Assembly: GCA_004292955.1 (NCBI GenBank)
Contig: RDXX01000032.1
Span: 1 to 57,915, forward strand
DNA: 57,915 nucleotides
Reading direction: 5' to 3'
Source: Oscillatoriales cyanobacterium
GTDB lineage: Bacteria; Cyanobacteriota; Cyanobacteriia; Cyanobacteriales; Microcoleaceae
Shown here: in pieces, positions 7,550 through 16,681 of the stretch
Layout of the letters: each line of letters opens with the position of its first letter
Numbering within the stretch: position 1 is the first letter of the stretch
Position numbers and translations under genes: made by a program
Notes under the pieces: model-generated
Seen by the model: only the letters and a program-made list of their open reading frames with translations
The model's database searches: none
What the model was told of the DNA's origin: nothing

Positions 7550-10500
7550 TTAATTTTCCACAGCCCCTAAAGCTTTGAGGGTGGCTTTTTCAACTTCCGT
7601 TAAACCCGTAACACCCGTGATATTCATCTCCTCATAAGGTCTGTCACTTTTCAGTATTTTGAGGCACTCACCCGTCCCAGCATCCCAAATTATAATTGTG
7701 CCATCCCGACAGCAAGCAGCAATAATTTTTCCATTTGAACTGAAGGCAACTGAGTTAATTCTACTGGTATGACCTTGCAAAATTTTTAGACATTCACCTG
7801 TACGGATATCCCATATTCTTACCGTTCCATCTACACTTCCACTAGCAACTATTTTACCAGAATAACTAAAAGCAACTGAACGTATCCAATCAGTATGCCC
7901 CTGCAAAATTTGGAGGCATTCACCACTCTTGACATCCCATAATCTTACTGTTCGATCGATACTTCCACTGGCAAGTATTTCACCGTTCTGACTAAAGGCG
8001 ATTCCGCGTGCCCAACCCGTATGCGCCTGCAAAATTTGGAGGCATTCACCACTATGGATATCCCACAGCCTCACCGTTCCGTCAAAACCTGCACTGGCAA
8101 ATATCTCGCCCAAAAAACTGAAAGCAACCGAGTATACAAAATTGTTATGCCCTTGCAAGGTTTTGAGGCATTCGCCAGTAACGATATCCCACAGCCTCAC
8201 CGTTTGTTTATAACCTGCACTCGCAAGTATTTCACCATTTGGACTGAATGTGATCGACCGTACTTCATTGCCAAATTCTGGCAAAGTATGAAGGCATTCA
8301 CCACTGCGAATATTCCACAGCCTCAATGTTTCGTCATAACTACCGCTGGCAAGTATTTCACCGTTTGGATGGAAGGCAACTAAGTGTACCCGATCGAGAT
8401 GCCCCTGCAAGATTTGGAGGCACTCACCAGTGTTGACATCCCACAGCCTGACTTTTTTCTCGTCATCGCCGCTGGCCAGCATTTCACCGTTGGGACTGAA
8501 GGCGATCGACATTACTTGATTGCTATACCCTTGCAGTGTATTCAAGCATTCACCGCTGTTGATATCCCACAGATTCAGCGTTTGGTCGTAACTACTGCTA
8601 GCAAGTATGTCACCCCCAGGATGGAAGGCAACTGACCCTACTTGATTGCTATGTCCTTGCAAAGTATTCAAGCATTCACCAGTGCGGATATCCCACAGCT
8701 TTGCAGTGCGATCGTAACTTCCACTTGCAAGTATTTCGCCATTTGGGCTAAAGGCGATCGACCGTATTTGATCGAAATGTCCCTCCAAAGTTTTGAGACA
8801 TTCACCGCTACCGATATTCCACAGCTTCACTGTTTTGTCGCCACTGCCACTAGCAAGTATTTCACCAGTAGAATTGAAAACAACTGAAAACACATTTTTA
8901 GTATGTCCCTCAAATATTTTTAGACATTCACCACTGTTGATATTCCATACCCTTATTGTTTGGTCACCACTCCCAGTAGCAAGTATCTCACCACCAGGAT
9001 GGAAAGCCACTGAAAATCCCACTTTAGTATGGTCTTGCAAAATTTTGCAGCATTCGCTAGTACGAATATCCCATAACCTTACCGTGCCATCAAAACTCCC
9101 ACTGGCGAGTATATTTCCATCAGGATTGAATCTGACAGACATTACTGATTCGGTATGTCCCTGCAAAACTTTTAAACATTCACCAGTTTTGACATCCCAT
9201 AACTTAATTGTTTTGTCATAACTTCCGCTAGCAAGTATCTTACCATCAGAACTGAAGGCAACTGACTCCACTACGTTGCTATGTCCTTTACAGGTCAATA
9301 TTTCTCTGCAACTGCTAGCTTCCCACAAGCGAATTATGCCATCAGTATCACCTGTAGCTAACAGTTTGCCATCAGGACTAAACATTACTGACCGAATACT
9401 GCTGAAGATTTTAGTAAAAGCAGAATTAGCTAAATTCGCTTCAGCAAAGTTGACGCGGCGCAAGCTAGCATTTGTAAAATCAGCACCTAAAATAACTGCA
9501 CGAGAAAGGTCTTTTGTTTCTAACGCAGTGCGATCGATTTTCACCAACAGCGTCGCCGCATTCCCTCCCACATAACCTACCTCACTTTCAGTTTTTCCCC
9601 GCGTTTCTTCCATAATTTCTAGTAGGGGCGACTTCTCTAAAGCCCCCCTTCTTAAGGGGGGTTGGGGGGATCTCTTCTGGCTAACATCGTCACTATCCTC
9701 TCTCTCTAATAGGAATTCGGGGGTTCTCTCGTGATTGGCATCGTCACGATCCCCCCCGGCCCCCCTTAACAAGGGGGGGGAAATAACCTCCAACATAGGT
9801 AACAACAAATCAATCACTGCTTTCGTCAGTGGCGCTTGTCCAAAACTCTGACAAAGTTGCCCTAAATCTTCAGCAATAAATCCCTGCAAAGGGGCGATAA
9901 GTTCGTTGTTATTTCTCTTCTGCGCCTGAAGCCGACAATAATTAGACCAAGTGTATAATTGAGCCTCAACATCAGGATCTAAACAAGACTGTTCCGGCGC
10001 AACTAATTCGGTAAAATCTGCCGCCAAAACTCCCAATTCCGCTGCAAATTTATAAGCGACAAAAAACTCTAATAACGAACGGTGCGCCGGAGTATAATCG
10101 CCATCGGCATTGCGGATCAGCATGGTTTGACCCATCATGTCGTAGTGCCAGTGGTCTAAGTCTTTTTCCTCTTGGACGATGGCACCAAATAGGCTGCGAA
10201 TGCGATCGGGAAAACCGCGATAATTCAGACTCATTTGGTCGGTAGACAGCATTTCCCAAGACAATTCGCACAAGAAATAAAGCTTATCTGCTAACGAAGT
10301 AAAAGTCCGTTCAGCTTTGATATCTCTCTCTATCTTCCGCCGCACCGCATACAGATATATTCGCGACATATCCACTGGTTTGCCAGCTTCAATATCGGGC
10401 AATGCTTCCAAAATTAACTCGGTCATCACCGGGCGACGCGCTAAATCCAATAGTTGCAGGTTTCCCATCACTTTTTCGACAGTAGCAACTTCTGTTTGAA

Positions 10501-12160
10501 ATGACAGCGCTTGCCGAATTTGCTCGTCGTTAAATTTCTCTAATTCTAATACTTCAAATTGGGGAGTTTCGCCTGTTAAAATGGTTGTTGAAGCTTGCAG
10601 TTCTGCATTGAACAATGCCCGTCCTTCCTTGCCTTCAGGAAAGTGTTCGGTGCGGCAAGTCAGGATAACTTTCGCACCCGGAACGACGGCTTTTGCTAGT
10701 TCCCAGAAGTTGTTGATGGTTTCTTGCCGATCGCACTTAGCGGCCATTTCATCAAAACCATCGAAAATCAACAGAAACTTACCCATCCGATTCAGTTGTT
10801 CAAAAGCCGAATAACCCGCCAAAGGTATCTCGTGTTTCCGAAAGAAAAACTCAGAAAATAGCGACTCCACACTAACAGCTTTAGCATAATCTCTCAGGGG
10901 AATTACTAACGGCAAACGCGGACGTTCTAAGCCGCGCTTTTGAGCATCTCGGTAGCGTTGTAGCGCCATCCAAGCATAGTGCATGGCAAACCAAGTTTTC
11001 CCCGTCCCAAATTCTCCTAAAACTGAAATATGTTCTTTTACTGGGTCATCCAACCACAAATCAATATAACCTTCAATCCAGCCATCTCGTTCGCCATAAT
11101 GACTCACTCCTATTTTGCGGTGAGTATCGGGGTCAATTTCTTCTTTCGTACAAGCTAGCGGCACATATTTCGTATCAATTCCTCGGCTGGTAATTTCAGT
11201 TTCTAGCCAATCCAGATAAGCGGTAAAATCGGCATCTTGATCCAGCAATTCATCGAAGGTATAGCAAGCTAGATCGCGATTTTCATCTTTTTCTACCTCA
11301 TCCCGCGCGGCGCGACTGATGCGGCGGGCGGTGACTAGCCAGCCTTCATCGGTGCGCTGCTTTTCCACCGACTCGCGCAAGGCTAAGATGTCCCTGAGTC
11401 CGGCTTCTCCGGCGATACCGCGTACTAAAATGCGATCGTACTTTTTGCGTCTCACCGGAACATTGATAATCCATTCAAAATAGTTATCTTCCGAGATTTG
11501 ATAGGTTTCAAATTGATAATTTAAGGTTTCAAACCAACCGCGCACTTGTTGTGATAAAATAAAAGCTTGAGACTTTTGAATATTCGTTGATGCGGCTGCG
11601 GCGGGAAGTGCGGGATAATCTTCGGCTTCCAACCGCGCAAACTCGGTGCGAATTCCTTCGAGAGTGGGAAGGCGTTCGATGCGATCCATTACCATAGATA
11701 GGCGTTTTTGCAAAGAGGCGATCGCATTTCCCACCATCACATCGCCGATCGATCTCGTCCGCTTTGCGACTTCCATAAACACGGCGGCAAATGCCATAAA
11801 CTCCCGTCTGGGGTCAATCCCTAAATCTCGAAGTTCTTGGCCCAAAGCACTTTCGTTGAGAAACTCATCGCCTGCTTGAATTAAAATGGCTGGGCTGTCG
11901 GACTCGAAGGCTTTACGAAATGCTGATTCAATCTCTTTTTGGCGAAACAGTTCTAAAATCTGCTTGGGTTTGCCAGCGCCGTATTCTACTAAAGTATAAA
12001 CGTAAACTCCGCTAAAATCGGCTGGCGGTGCATCGGGGTCGAGGTTAAATCTTTTTAATAATTTGATGACTGTTTCGTTGCGCTGAAACTTGTCTTTGAT
12101 GGTGCCGAAGGGAATGGCTGTCAGGAGGCTGATAACTAAGTCGAGACTAATTGGGATCAT
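7550..12160 (-). CDS. NACHT ATPase with 14 WD40 repeats and nuclease-like N-terminus (NLR-like)
   Basis: This 1536-residue protein is a STAND/NLR-type signalling ATPase. Residues about 1-190 are a helical region. Residues 195-310 resemble a restriction-endonuclease (Mrr-like) fold (YFEWIINVPV, YDRILVRGI, GWLVTARRISRAARD) but show no clear catalytic E/QxK pair, so it may sense rather than cut. The NACHT module has Walker A GEFGTGKT (382-389) and Walker B FLLIFDGFDE (462-471). Residues about 790-855 are a repeat-derived insertion. A short pentapeptide-like stretch (ILGADFTNASLRRVNFAEANL) precedes 14 WD40 repeats of 42 residues, enough for two seven-bladed propellers, ending with the GVTGLTEVEKATLKALGA tail. 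Family knowledge suggests phage or stress sensing followed by oligomerisation; this is inferred. Confidence 0.85.
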   Translation of the reverse strand: MIPISLDLVISLLTAIPFGTIKDKFQRNETVIKLLKRFNLDPDAPPADFSGVYVYTLVEYGAGKPKQILELFRQKEIESAFRKAFESDSPAILIQAGDEFLNESALGQELRDLGIDPRREFMAFAAVFMEVAKRTRSIGDVMVGNAIASLQKRLSMVMDRIERLPTLEGIRTEFARLEAEDYPALPAAAASTNIQKSQAFILSQQVRGWFETLNYQFETYQISEDNYFEWIINVPVRRKKYDRILVRGIAGEAGLRDILALRESVEKQRTDEGWLVTARRISRAARDEVEKDENRDLACYTFDELLDQDADFTAYLDWLETEITSRGIDTKYVPLACTKEEIDPDTHRKIGVSHYGERDGWIEGYIDLWLDDPVKEHISVLGEFGTGKTWFAMHYAWMALQRYRDAQKRGLERPRLPLVIPLRDYAKAVSVESLFSEFFFRKHEIPLAGYSAFEQLNRMGKFLLIFDGFDEMAAKCDRQETINNFWELAKAVVPGAKVILTCRTEHFPEGKEGRALFNAELQASTTILTGETPQFEVLELEKFNDEQIRQALSFQTEVATVEKVMGNLQLLDLARRPVMTELILEALPDIEAGKPVDMSRIYLYAVRRKIERDIKAERTFTSLADKLYFLCELSWEMLSTDQMSLNYRGFPDRIRSLFGAIVQEEKDLDHWHYDMMGQTMLIRNADGDYTPAHRSLLEFFVAYKFAAELGVLAADFTELVAPEQSCLDPDVEAQLYTWSNYCRLQAQKRNNNELIAPLQGFIAEDLGQLCQSFGQAPLTKAVIDLLLPMLEVISPPLLRGAGGDRDDANHERTPEFLLEREDSDDVSQKRSPQPPLRRGALEKSPLLEIMEETRGKTESEVGYVGGNAATLLVKIDRTALETKDLSRAVILGADFTNASLRRVNFAEANLANSAFTKIFSSIRSVMFSPDGKLLATGDTDGIIRLWEASSCREILTCKGHSNVVESVAFSSDGKILASGSYDKTIKLWDVKTGECLKVLQGHTESVMSVRFNPDGNILASGSFDGTVRLWDIRTSECCKILQDHTKVGFSVAFHPGGEILATGSGDQTIRVWNINSGECLKIFEGHTKNVFSVVFNSTGEILASGSGDKTVKLWNIGSGECLKTLEGHFDQIRSIAFSPNGEILASGSYDRTAKLWDIRTGECLNTLQGHSNQVGSVAFHPGGDILASSSYDQTLNLWDINSGECLNTLQGYSNQVMSIAFSPNGEMLASGDDEKKVRLWDVNTGECLQILQGHLDRVHLVAFHPNGEILASGSYDETLRLWNIRSGECLHTLPEFGNEVRSITFSPNGEILASAGYKQTVRLWDIVTGECLKTLQGHNNFVYSVAFSFLGEIFASAGFDGTVRLWDIHSGECLQILQAHTGWARGIAFSQNGEILASGSIDRTVRLWDVKSGECLQILQGHTDWIRSVAFSYSGKIVASGSVDGTVRIWDIRTGECLKILQGHTSRINSVAFSSNGKIIAACCRDGTIIIWDAGTGECLKILKSDRPYEEMNITGVTGLTEVEKATLKALGAVEN
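9640..9785. repeat. Repeat-derived in-frame insertion inside the NACHT gene
   Basis: Two palindromic cores (ccccccttcttaagggggg near 9645-9663 and ccccccttaacaagggggg near 9761-9779) surround about 100 bases that contain the repeated phrase catcgtcac. The protein encoded here is low-complexity and proline/arginine-rich (for example SPPLLRGAGGD and SPQPPLRRGALEKSPLL). The same palindromic core occurs in intergenic elements at 18152-18286 and 56870-57003. The total does not break the frame, so the gene absorbed mobile-repeat DNA between its ATPase and propeller halves. Confidence 0.7.
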
Positions 12161-12292
12161 TTAGGCTTTCCTGTTTTTCCGTGGGAGTAACGCTCAAATC
12201 TAGAATCGGTAGGCTGTGTCCCTGAAATGCGCTGCGGGCGATCGCACATTGCTCTATTTTTATGTTAACAGGATTTACGCGCTTCAACCAAA

Positions 12293-12354
12293 GAAACCGG
12301 GTTTTTACCGAATCTGTGGGCTGCAACGCGTCTCTTCGTGAAAAACCCGGTTTC
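12293..12354. repeat. 'gaaaccgggttttt' inverted repeat, copy 3
   Basis: The arms gaaaccgggttttt and aaaaacccggtttc enclose a loop starting accgaatctgtgggctgcaa, related to copies 1, 2 and 6. It lies in the 373-bp gap upstream of the NACHT gene. The rest of that gap is AT-rich towards the RemA-like gene; I see no other gene in it. Confidence 0.8.
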
Positions 12355-12533
12355 TGACCAACCGTTGGCAAGTTATATCCAGTTAATTAACTTAGCATTT
12401 TTTTCTCGATTTGACAACTTCAAAACAGAGAAAAAACCGACATATATTGTAGTAAAAAAAGCTTTGATATTAGTTGTCGTTTCATACTGAAAAAGTTAAA
12501 ATATAGATAACTTACAAATAAAACTTGCTATCT

Positions 12534-12890
12534 ATGAAAATACAATCTTCCGTCTTAGTCCACCTAGGATTTGGCAAATATGTGCGATCCGATCGAGTAA
12601 CAGCAGTAATCCCAATTGAAGAAGAACGGGGCCCGGGCCGGCGCACTTTCGTGCACGTAGACGGCGAAGCAGACCCGATCGTTGCTTCGCGCGCCGAAGA
12701 TACAATTGTTCGCGATTTAGTGCAGGAACCGCGCGAAATAACTCAAGCCCGCCAGCAACAAGAAATCCTCCAAGATTTGCTGGCAGATTTGAACAATGTT
12801 AACGTCACCGTGCGCCGCATCAGTCGCGATGAAGGCGGCCTCGATCTCGAACTTTTAGAGCGCCGGATTCGCCAAATCTTAGACGCATAA
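12534..12890 (+). CDS. RemA-like (DUF370) DNA-binding regulator
   Basis: This 118-residue protein carries the RemA/DUF370 core at its N-terminus: VHLGFGKYVRSDRVTAVIP, then RRTFVHVDGEADPIVASRAEDTIVRDL. In Bacillus, RemA is a ring-forming DNA-binding regulator of extracellular matrix genes; cyanobacterial relatives are widespread but largely uncharacterised. Classical RemA ends at about 85-90 residues. Here an additional C-terminal helical segment (EITQARQQQEILQDLLADLNNV, then DLELLERRIRQILDA) extends it. ATG 12534 is preferred; an in-frame TTG three codons upstream is the alternative. The 3' end abuts a hairpin array starting within 10 bp, which probably shapes the transcript end. Confidence 0.75.
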   Translation: MKIQSSVLVHLGFGKYVRSDRVTAVIPIEEERGPGRRTFVHVDGEADPIVASRAEDTIVRDLVQEPREITQARQQQEILQDLLADLNNVNVTVRRISRDEGGLDLELLERRIRQILDA

Positions 12891-12899
12891 AAAGAAAAG

Positions 12900-13255
12900 A
12901 CCGCCCGCGCGGTCTTAAGGTATGTAGTTGCGCTTCAGCGCTCTTTCATATCTAATTAAAAGAGCGCCCACGCGGTCTTAAGGTATGTAGTTGCGCTTCA
13001 GCGCTCAAAAGAGCGCCCACGCGGTCTTAAGGTATGTTGTTGCGCTTCAGCGCTCTTTCATATCTAATTAAAAGAGCGCTGAAGTGCAACTACGTACCTC
13101 CAGAATACTGCTCTTTCATATCTAATTAAGAGAGCGCTTTCATCGCAACTACGTACCTTAAGAGAAGAGAGCGCTGAAGCGCAACTACGTACCTTTGAGC
13201 GCTGAAGCGCAACTACGTACCTTTGAGCGCTGAAGCGCAACTACGTACCTTAAGA
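12900..13255. repeat. Array of palindromic 'gcgcttcagcgctc / gagcgctgaagcgc' repeats
   Basis: Three units in forward sense (ggtatgtagttgcgcttcag, each preceded by a gcgcggtctt or acgcggtctt block) are followed by five units in inverted sense (gcgctgaagcgcaactacg, ending tacct). Spacers include the repeated tttcatatctaattaa. Forward and inverted sets can pair into a large cruciform or RNA hairpin, and each unit has its own inner hairpin around agcgct. The region has no convincing gene. It separates the RemA-like gene from the convergent lipid-kinase gene. Confidence 0.85.
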
Positions 13256-13271
13256 GTTGCCTAGGTCATGT

Positions 13272-14240
13272 TTAAGTTAAGGGTTTCATTGTCACTTCAA
13301 TGTCAGCTAAACCTGTCAGTTTTTCCACGGGTACATCTTCTTCAACTCGCGGTATGAAAATAGTTAAACCTCCGGGAATGCACTCAATTGAAAGCGGAGT
13401 CATGCCGACAATTTCTCCATCTACAACCACTTTTTGAGGCGGATCGGCACTGATTTTTACTTTTTTTGCGCGCAAATAACCGATGTCGTCGCGATCGGTA
13501 GGATTGCCGCTCAACGCTGTTTGTAAGAGGTGATAAGAAGCTGCGATCGCCCCTGCTTTATTTTGAGGCGCCACCAGCGTCACGTCCAGCAAGCCGTCAT
13601 CGAAAATAATCCCCGCGGGGCCTTGAGCTAAAATGGAAGTAGGCGGCGCTGCATTCGCCACTGTCACGGCCACCGCAGTAACGGTGATGATTTTATCTTC
13701 GGTTTCGATTTCGGCTTCAAATCTTTCTAAATTGTTTAACTGTTTGATTCCCGAGAGAATGTAGGCCAGCATTCCCCAGCGATTCTTCATTTCGCGATCG
13801 GCTAATTCGACAGTTTCCGCCTCAAAACCCACTCCAGCTAACAAAACCATCGGCATTTTACCGTTACACATCCCCGCATCCACCACCCGCGTCAACCCTC
13901 CCAAAATAGTTTCGCAGGCGGTTTCGATGGTATTCGGAAGATCCAAAGCATTTGCAAAAGCATTCGCAGTTCCCCGCGAAATAATTCCTAAAGGGATATT
14001 TGTCCCCACAATGGCGCCCGCAACTGCTGATAATGTGCCGTCACCCCCGGAAGCAATAATTTCCTGAACTCCTCTAGCAACTGCTTCGCGGGCGAGTTGA
14101 TCTGCATCTAATTCTGGTGTTGTCAGCCGAATGTCTAAGTCAATAAACGGCTCTAACATTTCTTGAATTGTCGCTAAGTCTTGGTCGGGGTCGCTGTTGC
14201 CGGCGACGGGATTAAAGATTAGGCAAGCTGAACGTTTCAT
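13272..14240 (-). CDS. YegS/DAGK-family lipid kinase
   Basis: This 322-residue protein has the diacylglycerol/sphingosine kinase-type catalytic domain. The N-terminal NPVAG motif (residues 10-14) and nucleotide-binding GGDGT motif (65-69) are intact, followed by LGIISRGTANAFANAL. The second domain carries the GPAGIIFDDGLLDVTLVAP segment and the C-terminal VVVDGEIVGMTPLSIECIPGGL typical of the group. It should phosphorylate a membrane lipid such as diacylglycerol or phosphatidylglycerol at the cytoplasmic face; the substrate is not decided by sequence. The gene is convergent with the RemA-like gene across the hairpin array. Confidence 0.88.
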   Translation of the reverse strand: MKRSACLIFNPVAGNSDPDQDLATIQEMLEPFIDLDIRLTTPELDADQLAREAVARGVQEIIASGGDGTLSAVAGAIVGTNIPLGIISRGTANAFANALDLPNTIETACETILGGLTRVVDAGMCNGKMPMVLLAGVGFEAETVELADREMKNRWGMLAYILSGIKQLNNLERFEAEIETEDKIITVTAVAVTVANAAPPTSILAQGPAGIIFDDGLLDVTLVAPQNKAGAIAASYHLLQTALSGNPTDRDDIGYLRAKKVKISADPPQKVVVDGEIVGMTPLSIECIPGGLTIFIPRVEEDVPVEKLTGLADIEVTMKPLT

Positions 14241-14244
14241 AGTT

Positions 14245-14470
14245 GGTAAGGGGTAATTGGGAATGGGGAATTGGGAATGGGGAATTGGTAATTGGTAATA
14301 TTATTTCCTGTTGAGATACAACAATTAAATTGGTTTGTAGTGAGGACTTTCGTCCTTATTTTCCTGAGGACTAAAGTCCCCACTACAAACCTAAAACCAA
14401 ATAGGTTCGATCGTTCGGACTTTAGTCCTTCCCAATTTTTGCGGACTGAAGTCCTCACTACAAACCTAGA
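14245..14470. repeat. Heptamer run plus 'gtttgtagtgaggact' inverted repeats
   Basis: Upstream of the lipid kinase gene is a short run of gggaatg/ggaattgg-type 7-mers (14248-14300). It is followed by palindromic units: ggtttgtagtgaggact facing agtccccactacaaacc (14333-14392), and ggactttagtcct facing gactgaagtcctcactacaaacc (14418-14467). Related units occur at 38719-38848. No gene is supported in this stretch. Confidence 0.75.
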
Positions 14471-14478
14471 AGCGAAAG

Positions 14479-16080
14479 TTAAATTACAAAAGGTTCGATC
14501 GCGATTTCCTGCCATTTCCCCTCAAATCGTTCGACAACCAAAGGTCGAACTCTGAACTTGGGGGGAGTCCCGTCAAGAACATCAATCCGCAAACACGAAT
14601 AAGGACGGCGTTTGTGGGAACCTTCGCCGCTGCGGCCGACAAATAGCAAAGATTCCGCTACCCGCCGGCTGGCTGTTTCAGCACCAGCCTCGCGCGCCAA
14701 CCGATAAGCTTCCGGGCTCGATGCTTCCTGCAATATCGGCCCTTCCGGGCGCTGACGCCGCAGGCTGTGGCCGCTTCCCCCGCAGACAATCCAATTAATC
14801 CCAGAGTCGCCGTGTCCGGTATCCCCAGTCCGCAGGTATTCCAAACAGTGGGCGTGGCCTGTGAGTACCAAATCTACTAGGGGACGCCCCCGCGCCTCCT
14901 CCCCAACTGCATCGGCCACCGCATCGAGTACCTCGCGCAATCGCAGCCGAACTGCCAAAGTTTGAGCTTGATTCCACTTTGTCGCCTCGGTTACGTAGGG
15001 GGGATGGTGCAAGTACATTACCCGCCCCCGCACGTCTGAATCTGCCCAAGATGCAATCAATCGCCTTTTGAGCCATTCGAGTTGTTCAACGTCCGTGGAG
15101 GCTGTTCTGTCGGGCGACAGTTGTTTGTCGATATCCATCAGCATTTCGTCAACTTGCTCTAATTTGGCGCTCAAGTCGTCTAGCTTTTCGGCTTCTTCGG
15201 GAATTTCCGGGTTGAGCCGATCGGACATTTCGAGCATTTCCAATTTTTCTTGTTCCAACTTTTGCCGGTCGAGTTCCAAATTTTGGCGGCGAATCTCGCC
15301 CTCTTTGGTTTTTGGGATCGGCAACGGTTCGTTAAAGGTGTTGGAGTCGAGGGCGAAGAAGTCGATGCCGCCGCTGCGGAACGTGTAATAGCGGTTGGGT
15401 AAGCGGGTAAAGCGTCCTGGTTGGTAGCGGATGCAGCGGCCGGTGCTGCTGTGAGCGGTGTAGTGGGCGTCTAGGTGGCGATCGAGCTCTCCCGGCAATT
15501 TGTGAGCCCTCAGGTAGTCGAGAAAGGCTTTGGCGTAGGCATTTCCGATCTCCGAACCGTGCCAGCCGACATCGAGATCTAACTTGGAACCCAGCAGCCT
15601 CCGCAGCGGCAAAGCAGTCGCAGAGAGAATTCCGTAGAATATCGGCAAGTCGTAGTAGTCGTGGTTTCCCGGTACGGGCAAAAACGGAAAGTTGAACACC
15701 ATGCGATCGTAAGCAATCCGAGATGGTTGCTCGCCGCCGACGATAAACTCTCGGTAGGGGCGAATAAAGTTTTGCAAGTAATATTCACTCGAACCCACCA
15801 GATAAACTACATCGCCCGTATGCAGAGCAAAACGGCAACTTTGGCGTTCCCGCAGCATCAACTCGGCAACCTGCCGCTGCGGGTTGTGGCCGCGGTGGTT
15901 GCCGGTGCCGCTGTCGCCTGCGACTAAAAATGAAAATTCAGGACAGTCATCGGTTCGATCGTCCAAAACCATCTTAGTTTGGTCAATTCCCCGATCGGCG
16001 ATCGACTTTTCTTGCCACCGCACCCGCTCGTTCATTTTGCGGATTTTGACTGTTATTCGCGGGTCGGACACGAATTTCAC
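14479..16080 (-). CDS. Calcineurin-like metallophosphoesterase
   Basis: This 533-residue protein has a metallophosphatase fold with the expected metal ligands: AGDSG (D56), HTGDVVYL (D90), PVPGNHDYYD (N139, H140), the YLHHPPY histidine segment and the late GHAHCLEYL motif. A long helical insert (about 225-310), rich in Glu, Leu and Lys and predicted to be coiled coil, separates the two halves and is not typical of simple phosphoesterases. No signal peptide is seen, so it is probably cytoplasmic. Substrate could be a phosphoester, nucleotide or protein. The start at 16080 gives a short charged N-terminus; a start at an internal ATG 15 codons downstream is possible. Confidence 0.85.
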   Translation of the reverse strand: MKFVSDPRITVKIRKMNERVRWQEKSIADRGIDQTKMVLDDRTDDCPEFSFLVAGDSGTGNHRGHNPQRQVAELMLRERQSCRFALHTGDVVYLVGSSEYYLQNFIRPYREFIVGGEQPSRIAYDRMVFNFPFLPVPGNHDYYDLPIFYGILSATALPLRRLLGSKLDLDVGWHGSEIGNAYAKAFLDYLRAHKLPGELDRHLDAHYTAHSSTGRCIRYQPGRFTRLPNRYYTFRSGGIDFFALDSNTFNEPLPIPKTKEGEIRRQNLELDRQKLEQEKLEMLEMSDRLNPEIPEEAEKLDDLSAKLEQVDEMLMDIDKQLSPDRTASTDVEQLEWLKRRLIASWADSDVRGRVMYLHHPPYVTEATKWNQAQTLAVRLRLREVLDAVADAVGEEARGRPLVDLVLTGHAHCLEYLRTGDTGHGDSGINWIVCGGSGHSLRRQRPEGPILQEASSPEAYRLAREAGAETASRRVAESLLFVGRSGEGSHKRRPYSCLRIDVLDGTPPKFRVRPLVVERFEGKWQEIAIEPFVI

Positions 16081-16356
16081 GCCACCTAGTCTCCCAAATT
16101 GCTCAGTTCCTAGTTAATCTTGCAGCGATCGCACGGGTGTTTACCTCTGTCTAAAAGCTGAACATCGCTCGATCGCTGGCGCGTGCGGGCTACAACCAGG
16201 TTTCTGCTTCCCTAGAAGTCGATCGACCCAGATTGAGAAAAACCGCGTTTTTTTGAGATTTAGCGATCGGGCGGTTGTAAACTCACTATTGTTAAAAAAA
16301 ATGCAACTGCTTTTGCTTTGTCGGCGATCCAAACCCCGATAGTCATAAGTCATTCC

Positions 16357-16410
16357 CAATCCTGCAATTTTTCAATCCTGCAATTTTTCAATCCTGCAAT
16401 TTTTCAATCC
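16357..16410. repeat. Three 16-bp tandem repeats in a 600-bp gene-free stretch
   Basis: The unit caatcctgcaattttt is repeated three times in tandem and begins a fourth time. It sits within the gene-free interval 16081-16681. The rest of that interval is AT-rich, with scattered gcgatcgc-like sites and no reading frame I can support. Confidence 0.8.
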
Positions 16411-16681
16411 ACAATCTAAAATCTAAAATGGTATCCGCTCAAATCTAATGTTATTGATGATACAGAACCTTTTAGTTCCCAGAATCGCGGCAAATTTTTA
16501 ATTTTTAATTCTCTTCTGGCGCTCTCTCCCTCTCTCCCTGTATTCCCCTCTGGCTTTTACCCCCCGATCGGACTTCTGACAAAAACAAGTTTTCACTCAC
16601 GAGCGATGGCACGATCGCAGCGCGTTTTGATACCATTCAATCAAGCCCAAGACAATCAGGGAATGTAGTGGAGGTGCGTAA

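Noticed and set aside
7700..9575. Several forward-strand frames of 80-140 codons opposite the WD40 region
   Set aside because: They are periodic mirror images of the 42-residue WD40 repeats on the reverse strand and have no independent start signals.
12147..12371. A 74-codon reverse frame upstream of the NACHT gene
   Set aside because: It runs through a dispersed hairpin repeat and has no motif or ribosome-binding site.
12900..13255. Possible CRISPR array from regularly repeated units
   Set aside because: The units occur in both orientations, have palindromic cores and variable spacing with repeated rather than unique spacers, and no cas genes are nearby.
14292..14555. An 87-codon forward frame across the lipid-kinase upstream region
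   Set aside because: It is made of the palindromic repeat units and overlaps the end of the metallophosphoesterase gene.
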